This document shows, in pieces, positions 42,040-51,615 of a DNA stretch of 64,000 nucleotides (within the stretch, counting starts at the first letter, position 1; every line of letters begins with the position of its first letter). Location of the stretch: contig CM028378.1 of NCBI GenBank assembly GCA_013146195.2, forward strand, positions 40,190,828 to 40,254,827. The letters are read 5' to 3'. The stretch is from Codonopsis lanceolata. Taxonomy: Eukaryota; Streptophyta; Magnoliopsida; Asterales; Campanulaceae. Under the pieces are notes generated by a model. The model saw only the letters and a program-made list of their open reading frames with translations. It was not told the DNA's origin and did no database searches. A program made the position numbers and the translations under genes.

Positions 42040-42890
42040 GAATTTGTAGATGTCTTCGCCTGGTCCTACGAAGACATGCCTGAGTTGGATCCAGCCATAG
42101 TAGAGCACCGAATTCCAACATACCCTGATGCAAGGCCGATTAAGCAGAAACTCCACCGAATCAAGCCTGAATGATCACTGAAAGTAAAAGAAGAAATTAT
42201 GAAACAGCTGCACATCAAGTTCATCCGGGTAGTTGAATACCCGATTTGGCTGTCAAACATAGTGACTGTTCCGAAACCCAATGGAAAGGTTCGAATCTGT
42301 GTGGACTTCCACAACCTCAACAAAGCATCGCCTAAAGATGACTTCCCTCTACCCAACATTAATATTGTGGTAGACGATTTGGCCTTTCGCAAAATAAGAT
42401 CCTTTGTAGACGGCATGCTGGGCTACAATCAAATCAAAATGGCAGCAGAAGATTAAGAAAAAACTTTATTCATCACCCCTTGGGGAACTTATTGATAAAC
42501 TGTCATGCCGTTTAGACTGAAAAATGTTGGCGCTATATACCAAAGGCCTGCCACTACCCTCTTCCATGATATGATGCATAAAGAAGTCGAGGTATATATG
42601 GATGATATGATTGTGCATTCTGACGATACAGATGGTGCCTATGTCAGAGACCTTCGAAAATACTTCGAAAGGTTAAGAAAACTCCAAATGAAGCTCAACC
42701 CGACCAAATGCACATTCGGAGTTACCAAGGGCAAAGTCCTCGGATTCATGGTAACCGAGCAGGGCATCGAAATAGAACCAGCCAAAGTAAAAGTTATCAT
42801 AGACATGTCACAGCCAAAAACCCCAACAGAAGTCAAGGGTTTCTTGGGTCGATTGCAGTACATCAGTCGCTTCATCAGCAACTAACATCC
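42040..42890 (+). pseudogene. Reverse transcriptase of copy 1
   Basis: The blocks appear in order: FREFVDVFAWSYEDMPELDP and IVEHRIPTYPDARPIKQK, then after a stop at 42172-42174 VVEYPIWLSNIVTVPKPNGK, VRICVDFHNLNKASPKDDFP, IRSFVDGMLGYNQIKMA, MPFRLKNVGAIYQRPA, and the catalytic box EVYMDDMIVHSDD at 42588-42626. The thumb reads LQMKLNPTKCTFGVTKGKVL and SQPKTPTEVKGFLGRLQYIS. The YMDD box is intact; stops near 42454 and 42493 break the frame. Confidence 0.92.
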
Positions 42891-43364
42891 ATATGTGAGC
42901 CACTATTCAAACTCCTAAAGAAAGACACTGACCGGGTCTGGTACAAAGAGTGCCAGCTAGCCTTCGAAAAAGTCAAAAATTATCTTGTCAGCCCACCAGT
43001 GCTAGCTCCTCATACTCATAAACCTCTCCTCCTATACCTGACTGTCACAGACACAGCCTTAGAGAAAAGCTGCACTGGTCTAGTCTGGGCAACGTAGAGG
43101 CTCAAAACCTATTTACAAACTCGGTCCATCAAACTCATCTCTAGTATGGACCCCATGAAATACATCTTCGGAAAGCCATCACTCTCCAATAGGTTGGCTA
43201 AATGGACATTCCTCCTCAACGAATTTGATATCACCTACGTCACATTGAAGTCTATCAAAGGAAGTGTGATCGCTGACCATTTAGTTGATCTACATCTAGA
43301 CTCAGAAGATGTGTCTGAGCCAAGTTTCCCAGACGAAGGTGTCTTAGAAGTTACTGATCATGAC
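42890..43364 (+). pseudogene. First RNase H region of copy 1
   Basis: VSPPVLAPHTHKPLLLYLTV, TDTALEKSCTGLVWAT and then, after a stop at 43096-43098, PMKYIFGKPSLSNRLAKWTF, LLNEFDITYVTLKSIKGSVI and ADHLVD. This is the gypsy RNase H with the C-terminal portion that in Tat elements has degenerated to a connection-like domain. Confidence 0.82.
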
Positions 43365-43775
43365 ACCAAGTGGCAAATGTTCTTTGACAGGGCTGCCAAC
43401 AAAAGAGGTTTCGGTATAGGAATCTTGCTCATTGATCCAGCAGATGCCCACACTCCTTTGGCCATAAGATTGGAATTCGAATGCTCAAATAACACTACTG
43501 AATATGAGGCTTGCATTGCTGGTCTAAAAGAGGCTCTCCGAAAAGGAGCTAAAGACTTGGAAGTCTTTGGTGACTGCGCTCTGATTATAAACTAGGTCGA
43601 AGAAAAATGAAAAACCCAAGATCCCTGACTACAGCTATACCATACCCGATTGACGGCCCTAGCAAAAGAATTTGATAATATCTTGTTTCATTATCTACCG
43701 CGAGATAAAAATCAATTTGCTGATGGCTTAGTCACTTTAGCCTCGTTGGTCAAAATTCCCACATAGATCAACGTC
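43365..43775 (+). pseudogene. Archaeal-type RNase H of copy 1
   Basis: KWQMFFDRAANKRGFGIGIL, FECSNNTTEYEACIAGLKEA and KDLEVFGDCALIIN, then a stop at 43593-43595 and LALAKEFDNILFHYLPRDKN with FADGLVTLASLV in a shifted frame. The D-A-N-GFGIGI, NN-TEYEA and D of FGDCALI are the RNase H carboxylate motifs. The FFDRAAN segment has D-R where most relatives have D-G. Confidence 0.87.
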
Positions 43776-43824
43776 CAGCCATTTGTAGTCAGGAAGAAAG
43801 TCACTCCTGCCTATTGTTTCAAAA

Positions 43825-45112
43825 TTGATGCCCCTCCTGAAAGGGATAACGACCCCTGGGGGGGTTATGGGTAATCTCCAAGGATCATCGGTGAGTGTGG
43901 CGTACCTAAAAATTATGAATCTACTTCATAAAGGGGTCTATCCACCCAACTTAGACAAAAGAGGGAAAACCTCCCTTCGAAGGTGGGCATCACAATTTCT
44001 AATCAGCGGAGGTAGTCTGTACAAAAGGCACTACCAAGGGTTAAACCTGCTACGCATCAATCAGGCTAAAGCTGAACGAGTCATGGACCAGCTGCACGGT
44101 GGTACTTGTGGGCCACTAATGAATGAGCACATGCTATCAAAGAAAGTAATACGATATGGATACTACTAGAGTATGCTAGAAACGGAATGTATCCTGTAGG
44201 TACGTCATTGTGACAAATGTCAACGCTTTGCAAATCTACAACACGTTCCCCAGCATACATGATACAACTCCACAGCTCATTGGCCCTTCTCAACATGGGG
44301 AATTGACATGATAGGTCAAATTCACCTAAAAGGATCCAATGGCCACGAATATGTCCTGGTAGCCATCGACTATTTCACAAAATGGGTAGAAGCCTCTTCC
44401 TACAAAATACTGAATGCCGGGAAGGTGTCCGAGTTCATCAGAACCAACATCATATACAGATATGGGGTACCTTTCGAAATAATTTCTGATAACGGTACAA
44501 ACTTTGAAGAGGACGTAAACCGATTGCTCGCTGAGTTCAAAATCCAGAGACATAAGTCTTCCCCGTACCGACCACAGGCAAACGGTGCTGTCGAAGCAGC
44601 CAATAAAACATTAGAAAACATCATCAGAAAAATGGCTGAAACAGGAACAAACTGGCCAGAAAAACTACCGCTAGCACTCTAGGGCTACCCCTTATTCATT
44701 GGCTTATGGCATGGAGGCAGTGCTGCCCATTAAAATAGAGGTCCCATCATTAAGAGTTATAATGGAATCAGATGTATCTGAAATCGATTGGGTCAAACAG
44801 CGCTATGAAGAATTAGCCATGTTAGATGAACGGTGACTGCTAGCCTTAGAGTATACTCGAGCATATCAGAAACGAATAGCTCAAGCTTTCAACAAAAAAG
44901 TCAAAGGTCGTAGTATCCAAGTAGGAGACTTGGTACTCCTCGAAAAACTCCCTAGTTATGTCGACACTAGGGGAAAATGGAAGTCTCCTTGGATGGGACT
45001 CTACATCGTCAAGCAGATTCAGTCAGGAGGTGCGGTACTTCTCACCAACCAGGATAGGGAAGACCTCGTTCAGCCCTTCAACATGGATAAGCTCAAAAGA
45101 TATTATGCATAA
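43825..45112 (+). pseudogene. Integrase of copy 1
   Basis: An HHCC zinc-binding region (MDQLHGGTCGPLMNEHMLSK, HCDKCQRFANL) has stops between the parts. The catalytic core reads WGIDMIGQIHLKGSNGHEY (first D), FEIISDNGTNFEEDVNRLLA (second D) and SSPYRPQANGAVEAANKTLE (E). Stops at 44680-44682 and frameshifts separate this from the C-terminal part (LLEKLPSYVDTRGKWKSPW, GLYIVKQI, REDLVQPFNMDKLKRYYA, stop at 45110-45112). The integrase would join cDNA to chromosomal DNA; the core triad is present but the frame is broken. Confidence 0.9.
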
Positions 45113-45144
45113 GTCAAAAATGTCTGGCAACTGTATCTCTCTCC

Positions 45145-45285
45145 AGCTCGCTAGATTGAAAACCCGAAAGGGTAGTCTAGGCAAAAATTAGAGCAAAGAA
45201 AAAAAATATATATATATACTAGGAGAATAAGAGCTCGCTAGATTGAAAACCTGAAAGGACAGTCTAGGTAAAAGTTAGAGCAAAA
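45145..45285 (+). repeat. 87-bp period direct repeat after integrase
   Basis: AGCTCGCTAGATTGAAAACC, then GAAAGG-RAGTCTAGG and AAA-TTAGAGCAAA, occur at 45145-45198 and 45232-45285, separated by a purine-rich segment with (TA)n. It lies in the 3' non-coding part of the element. Confidence 0.87.
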
Positions 45286-45699
45286 CAAAAGAAAAGCCAG
45301 GAGAAGGAGAGAGAAAGCAGTCTCTAGCATCTAATCTCTAGCAAACAAAGTCTTGAGCATATTCAGGTCACCAATAGAAAAAGAATCTTCCCTTAGGGGA
45401 AGAACTACGTCGACTTGAGCATCAGAAATGAGGAACGTATGCAGCATTTGGGTCCGGTCGAACAAGGGTCAAACATGTATCAGACTTGTGTGACCACAAG
45501 AAGAAGACTTGGTATGGCAAAAAAAGTAGCTCGTCTCAGTTTTGACTGGCTAAGAGAAAACCCACAACAGGGCTCAAAATAAATAATCATCAAAATATAA
45601 AAACTCCATAAGGTGCAACTCAGGAATAGGTGTCTAAGATATTCAGATAATCATTATTTCTGTACAGGTACCTATATATATGTTATCTTCCCATTCCCC

Positions 45700-47250
45700 C
45701 TAGAGATAGCCCCCTCTCTTTTTATGCAGCTCAGAAACGGTCCCTTAACGTCTATGACGTCCTATCCGAGACCAGATACTTCTGCGAGGCGCAGAGGATG
45801 CCCCAGCCTCACCAGCATGATAACCTTCAGAGGTGTTCTCCTCCTAGTCATCGTCATCGCCGTTATCTTGAATAGCAGGGCGATTTGGGCCAGCACCATC
45901 ATCTCTGTGAGCATTGTTTCATCTGCCAGCTTGATTTGGGCCAGCTTCATTAGTCCACCGGGGATTACTCCACCGATTTGCATTGCTCAGTCGGGGAGGC
46001 ACATTACTGGGTCCCGCCTCGTCAGGATCATGTGCCATCTAAGCCACAACGCTATGCACCCGCCGAAAATCCTCTTGCAAAACTTGGGGAACTACCAGCC
46101 CTAAACTTTCCAGATCCTCGCCGATCTCCATTAGTCGGGCATCTATACTGCTGGTTACCCACCTTAAGAGGATCCTCCTCAGCACGTGCCTGATCATACG
46201 AGAATGCTCCTCAGTAGCTAGCAACACCCATGATAGATATTCATGGGACAACAGCATATTTTTAGAAAAAATGTTAGCTGAGGCCCGCAAGGTAGAGTCA
46301 ATCTCCCACATGTCCCGGATAAGATCGCCCACGTCTCTCTTCATCCGTAGAACTTCTATCAGAGGACGGTTTATATCCGGAATGATCTGCTCTTTGTCGA
46401 ATTGACGGAGGATTCGATACGATAAATAGAAACAGGTCTGTTGGAGACCAGACAAGATGACCTGGGCATAAGCCCTAATAAATAGAAAGTGGCGAATCTG
46501 CTAGTGGCTTATCACTCAGACTATCTCCATGGAGCCAATGCATAGAAAATATTATATCCAGTCGCGCTCTATAGATAGATCATGGTGATAATGGCCGCGA
46601 GAGCCATAGCGCGCGGGCATATACATCCCTCCTACAAGCTCAGGGGTCATCACCCAGTTAAAATGTTCCTCCAGTCACATATGAATTAAAATGGGGCTGC
46701 TGGAAGAAAAGACCTCGTCGCCGATCAAAAAAGCATGTATGCTAATCAAAGTCTTAGCCAAGATGAGGTGCTCCCGAGCTTGCAATACAAGATTAACAAT
46801 CTGCACATCAATAAATCCATATCTGCCCACCAGGAGGTATCGCCCCATCACACAAAGAAAAAGAGCGGCCAGTCGGTGTCGTGAATATACTGGATCTTCC
46901 CTATATTCAGTATAGGCAGCGGGAAGAACAGTTAAATTGGGTTAACTCCATTATAAAAATCTGGAGTTCCAACACGGCTCGAGCCAAACAGTTCCCTTAT
47001 CGCCATTAAGGGACGTCTCTGCACAGATGGCCCGGCAATGGGTCCGACAGTCGGCATTCCCACCATAGGGAGAATTCCTCGAAAGTGGGACACATCTCAT
47101 TCAGAGAAAAATTAAAGAGATGATTTTCCCGCCATGAAAGGAGACAACGGAAGCCATAAACATGATCAAACCATTCCCTTTAATCCACCCTTAATGAAAG
47201 GATCCAGTAATCCAGAGATGTCTCATATATTTCAATCTTCTAGGGCTGTA
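45700..47250 (-). pseudogene. Antisense ORF remnant of copy 1 (DUF7745-like / mobile-domain-like)
   Basis: On the minus strand, between integrase and LTR2, a decayed coding region reads in several frames. After a methionine near 47265 (MVEPSHTALED) come SVQRRPLMAIRELFGSSRVG and TPDFYNG. The core (about 46860-46700) reads GRYGFIDVQIVNLVLQAREH, LILAKTLISIHAFL and SPILIHMWLEEHFNW. An open part (46455-46039) reads FDKEQIIPDINRPLIEVLRM, LRASANIFSKNMLLSHEYLS and RWVTSSIDARLMEIGEDLES. A Pro/Asn/acidic tail with DNGDDDD closes it. The core order resembles the plant DUF7745-type domain found beside Ogre-like elements; I cannot confirm the family. The gene runs against the element's own transcript. Confidence 0.62.
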
Positions 47251-47977
47251 TGACTAGGCTCGACCATTTTTGAAAAAAAAGGCAAGATTTATATCTGATC
47301 TGATAAAAGAAAAACAGAAGAAAGGAAAGATGAGATTTTTCTGAAGAGAGAAGGAAAGAGAAGCGGTGTGAGATTGAACGCTGCCTCGAGTCCTCTTTCA
47401 TACCGAAAAATCAAAGAAACGGCCGAAATTTCAAAACAGTGCATGAATAGGGCCAAACAGGAACTGTACAGAGAAGGCTAGGCGCTCCCCTAGCCCTTCT
47501 GGGCACTGTGCCCAATCCCTCCATGGGCAACGCCCACGGGTCCTTCACCGTTGTCCCAAAACTACATGGTATCTTGGTTTCGACCTGACTGCTTCGTTAT
47601 TCGCCTCTATTCTCTAACGAAAAAAAAAAAAGAAAAAAAGTGATGCTAGGTGCTATCCCTCACCAATTGAGAAATCAACCAAGCACAGGAAAAAACGGTT
47701 GCCTCTCCTTTCCTGCAGAGCACCGGTAACCCTGATAAAACCCAAAAGAGTGTCTCTGAAGCCTCCATTTTGAAAATGCAGTGTTCATTTGCTTTGGGTT
47801 TTTGATTTAGTTTCTTTTATTTTTTTAACATCTCTAGAATAATTGAGTCCTTATATTTTGTTTTAAATCATGCATCGTAGAGTAGAAATAAACTGCATTG
47901 CATTTAAATATATATACAGAAGTATGGTACAACAAAGAGAAAAGGAAGAATCCATAACAAGTGTAGGTAAAAGAAGG
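47251..47977. other. Stretch between antisense remnants
   Basis: No clear frame. Around 47480-47540 it has GC-rich phrases (GGCGCTCCCC, GGGCAACGCCCAC) like those in the Ogre-like LTRs. A-runs lie at 47620-47640 and the segment 47780-47900 is AT-rich. Confidence 0.5.
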
Positions 47978-48235
47978 CTAATGGGCGTGTGAAGATCTGC
48001 TCCTATCCAAGCCTCCGCCCATGACTCTAGGACCAGTCCCACCAACTCTGTATCCCCGACCTCCTGCCCGAGTATGGCTTGATCCGCCGACCTCATCATC
48101 ATCGTCATCCCGGCGCCTGGCCCGACTCACGGCATTGTTCCCTCGACAAGTGAACTCATCCAGCATCCGCTGATATAATTTAGCAATGCCGAAGAAGCCC
48201 TTCACCTCTTTCCGGTAGGATGAAGCATCAACTTG
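47978..48235 (-). pseudogene. Second antisense coding remnant in copy 1
   Basis: The minus strand reads GFFGIAKLYQRMLDEFTCRG, then RARRRDDDDDEVGGSSHTRA and a Gly/Arg-rich tail RGYRVGGTGPRVMGGG ending RSRSSHAH with a stop at 47978-47980. The acidic run and Gly/Arg tail look like the C-terminus of a nucleic-acid-binding type protein, but I do not recognise the family. It may be the last exon of a separate antisense gene, or an upstream exon of the neighbouring remnant. Confidence 0.45.
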
Positions 48236-48260
48236 AAAAAAAAGGGGAAGATATCAAAGA
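48234..48260 (+). other. Candidate polypurine tract before LTR2
   Basis: A purine-only run GAAAAAAAAGGGGAAGA occurs about 60 bp before LTR2 (48315), with a second A-rich run after it. Distance to the LTR is longer than usual, so this is tentative. Confidence 0.35.
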
Positions 48261-48662
48261 AAAAAAATAGAGAAATATCAGTCCTGAAAATAATAAAATT
48301 ATACAGCAAGTATATGTAGACACCCTAATTTCGTACCCCCTGGTATCTAACATGACATGTGATATCAAGACCTGTTGAAACTTAACAAATGTCAAGTTAC
48401 AAGGTTTAAAAAATGCAAAAGACAAAGCAGGATGCGTAAAACAGTGAAATGCAGGGGTCAGAGTGTCAAAAAGGAGGCTAAAAAAGGCTCCATGTGCCAC
48501 CACCAAGACAACCAGGCGCGGCGCCCAGATCCCATGGGGTCGGCGCCCAAAGCCAAATAGTGCTTTACGATTTGAGAATTAGTACTAGCTCTCAAGCGCG
48601 CGGTACAAGCTGATGAAACACCTAAGAAAATTGCAAATGCCGAAGGAGTCCCTTCTTCAGCC

Positions 48663-48670
48663 TATAAATA
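48663..48670 (+). promoter_or_regulatory. TATA box of LTR2
   Basis: TATAAATA after TCAGCC, aligned with the other LTR copies. Confidence 0.7.
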
Positions 48671-49539
48671 CGAGTGCCTGGCTTCAGAATTGAGGGCCGA
48701 GAATTTTCTCACTCATACTGTTCAGTGTTTATTTTACGCAGTAGAGATCGATCGTGAGATAGAGAGAAACCCCTCCTCCTCTAAGCCTCGAAGCTCTGTC
48801 AAATCTCCTCGAAACTCAAAACCAACCAGTCAAAGTGAACCTTAGCCTTCTAGCTAGAATTCCACCCTATTCCCCCGATCCAAAAATCACAAAAAGAGCA
48901 GTTGTTCTGCCCGAATCCAAAGGCCAAATCGGCCAGAAGCAAGCGCTGCCGTTTCTGCCGACAACAAGCAAACAACAAAAATGCAGCGGTTGCTTCGCCT
49001 GCTTTTACGAGGCCTCGAAAACTTTCGAAGCGTTATTCTGTCCAGAACCGCAGCAGCGGCAAAGAAAAGACTCCCTCTCAGGAAGACGAGCGGCGCGCCT
49101 TAAAGGTAAACCTTTAAGAGTTTTATATAAAAAATGCTATTTTCATCTGGCCCAATGTAAAAAATATGAGCAGTTGTGCTGCCCGGATTTCGATAGACAA
49201 TAACATTAAAAAGATCCATTATCATTGCCAAATATTTTTAAATGTATTTGTAATTATTAGAAGGAGGCGGCTGCAAGTTTGTAAATAATGTAGATATAGA
49301 TATATCTGCTTTTAATGCTTTATTTCATTTGCTAGATAAATACAATAAAAGTATATTTTAGCCAAAAACTGTTTTTGAGACCTAAAGGGCGAGTTGGGTG
49401 CCTAACACCTTCCCACCTCGTAACTTAGCCTCCGAACCCCTTTTTACAAACTCTGGTTATTTTTGGTTTTTCTTTATTTCTCCTTAAAATGAAGATGGCG
49501 ACTCTGTTTTAAATATTTTGGATCACAGTGAGGCCCACA

Positions 49540-50220
49540 ACATCCTTTTTTTACACTTTTCTGTTTTCTCCTAAACAAGGGACAATGAGAATGAAAATGG
49601 TGATGCATTTCATGTATCTTGTTTTCCCCTAAACATGAGAGGATGAGATACGGGGAAGCCCAATGCACTCATAGCGATCCAAAATAAGCCTAAGGTCATG
49701 GTGAGGCTCGCAACATCATTTTTTTGCACTTCCCGTTTTTCCCTAAACAAGGGACGATGAGAATGAAAAGGGTGATGCATTTTCTGTATCTTATTTTCCC
49801 CTAAACAAGGGAGGGTGAGATATGGAGAAATTCCATGCACTCATAATGACCTAAGGCAATTTTCGAAAAGTCCATAGTGAGGCAGGGTGTGTTCCCACGT
49901 GCCTTCGCAACATTTTTTTTTACAGTTTTCTGTTTTCCCCTAAACAAGGGACGATGGGAATGAAAAGGGTGATACATTTTCTGTATCTTATCTTCCCCTA
50001 AAAAAAGGGAGGGTGAGATACGGAAAAATCCAAAGCTCTCACAATGGACCAAAGCTCACTCGGTGATCGAGGCGTATTCAACTCGCTTTTTGACAACACT
50101 CTTTCTGCACTTTTAATTTCGTCTTCCCCTAAACAAGGGAGGATGGAATGGAAAGAGTGATGCCTTCCCCGAGCCGCGTATTCCCCTTAAAAAGGGAGCG
50201 CGCGATCCGGGGGGATACCT
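49540..50220 (+). repeat. Tandem modules in LTR2
   Basis: Each module has GCAACAT--TTTTTTGCAC or similar, TTTTCYGTTTTCCCCTAAA, AAGGGACGATGRGAATGAAA, GTGATGCATTTY and GGGAGGGTGAGATA. Four copies start near 49545, 49710, 49907 and 50090. Confidence 0.8.
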
Positions 50221-50236
50221 TCCGGGGCACCCACAG

Positions 50237-50254
50237 TGGCGACTCTGCTGGGGA
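50237..50254 (+). other. Primer binding site of copy 2 (tRNA-Arg type)
   Basis: TGGCGACTCTGCTGGGGA starts two bases after LTR2. It is the complement of a plant tRNA-Arg 3' end (GACTCCG-type acceptor) with one mismatch, as in Ogre elements. Confidence 0.88.
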
Positions 50255-51303
50255 GGTCGTTTTTATTTTAAAGAAAATAAAAATGGGGGGCTAGACTCAT
50301 TTTTCACAAAAAAAAAAAAAAAAGAAAAAAAATCAGTTTTCTTGGTTTCTAGCTAAAATATGCTTTTTATATTTTTTTAGCATTTTAAATATTACGTTCT
50401 TATATATCTGTGTATATATTTGTGGATATGATCCTCATCTTGCAGTAGTTTCATTCCAATTACCGTTACATGTATATTTATACAAAAAAGGAATAATATA
50501 GATTTCCGGGCAGCATAACAAAAGGGCTGGGCTTTATTTTATTATTACCTCATTTCTGCTCTATATTATTGTTCTACTTGTTTTATTTTATCACGTAAAA
50601 TATGTTCATATTATTCCATTCTGTCATTTTATTTTGGAGACTAGGACAAATATATAATTAATAGGAATAGATAGATTCCCCACTTTTCTTTCTATTTCTT
50701 GATGTGATTCGTTGCTTGCTCACGCTTAAACTAAAAAGCCGAGAAAATCCACACACACACAAAAAAGCAGCAAGACATACCATATTTGCTTTATTTACTG
50801 CTTCATATTTGAAAAAAGAAAGAGATTTTACGGCTTTCTAGATGCCGCACACACGCGCACGCATGTAGATATATTCCGAACTGCTACCCCGTACAATGGC
50901 CAACCTACCCCCTGCATCAGCCAACGTTAAATTGCATATAGATTCTCAGGACACTTCATGGACCGATCGATTTTTTCATCTCTGAATCATTGGTCAGCTC
51001 CTGTGCAAAAAAATAATAATAATAAATAAAAGGTAAAAAAAAAGAAAAAGAAAAAAAAAGATGTGAATAAATATACACAGGGGCTGACTGATTATTTTCT
51101 GATGTTCGACTTAAACCATTTTGAATGGTGGATCCCGAAAAGAGTATAGGCCTTTCGCTTGAGATCAGTCCAATCTTGAGGAGTCGAAATACAGGTGGAA
51201 TATGAATGTCCTATACTCTGGAGAAAGAATCCACTGTTCCAGGAATAGTCCTGAGACTGTCAAAATAAAGCGGGTGCTTATCCGGTCAATTGTAGGGAAA
51301 ATA

Positions 51304-51399
<96 letters not shown>

Positions 51400-51615
51400 G
51401 ATAAAGGCACACTTTACTCCAAGCCCAGAAAGCCTTCAGCCAACCCTTTCTGATACCTCCAAACCCTTTTCCTCAGAAATCTGGCCTGAGTTCGGAAAGG
51501 CAGAGATAGTACTGGTTGGTTGATACGGGATACATGCACAGAGATCAGATCAGAAAGTATCGGGGTCAGATCTGAAAAAGACATAATTAATTCAGATGGT
51601 ATAGATTTGAAGCGA
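50255..51615 (+). other. Leader between PBS and gag, copy 2
   Basis: Non-coding and similar to 35049-36274 of copy 1. It includes an A-run at 50311-50330, CACACACGCGCACGCATG near 50850, the phrase AACGTTAAATTGCATATAG, and an expanded AAT microsatellite at 51304-51396. Confidence 0.7.
51304..51396. repeat. (AAT)n microsatellite in the leader of copy 2
   Basis: About 31 uninterrupted AAT/TAA trinucleotides. The aligned position in copy 1 (36055-36067) has about four units. Apparent poly-Leu or poly-Asn frames across it are artefacts. Confidence 0.95.

Larger units (their letters stand above)
32343..48314 (+). mobile_element. Ogre-like Ty3/gypsy element, copy 1 (LTR1 and internal 1)
   Basis: The order is LTR1 (32343-35029, with a nested solo LTR), PBS of tRNA-Arg type, leader, gag (split by a second solo LTR), protease, spacer, RT, RNase H, archaeal-type RNase H, integrase and antisense ORF remnants, closed by LTR2 at 48315. 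The size (about 13 kb internal before nested elements are removed), the TGGCGACTCTGCTGGGGA-type primer site and the dual RNase H fit the Ogre/Tat group. Every coding part has stops. LTR2 also serves as the 5' LTR of copy 2. Confidence 0.85.
48315..50235 (+). repeat. LTR2: 3' LTR of copy 1 and 5' LTR of copy 2
   Basis: TGTAGACACCCTAATTTCG...GGGGCACCCACA, 1921 bp, followed immediately by the primer site of copy 2 and preceded by the 3' region of copy 1. Landmarks: TATAAATA at 48663-48670, GCAGTT-CTCTGCCC motifs (from 48897), AAAGGGCGAGTTGGGTGCC at about 49384, and four tandem modules of about 170-190 bp (49540-50220). It is the longest LTR of the family here. Confidence 0.88.

Noticed and set aside
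51165..51453. Frames rich in leucine (-) or asparagine (+)
   Set aside because: Both are translations of the AAT microsatellite.
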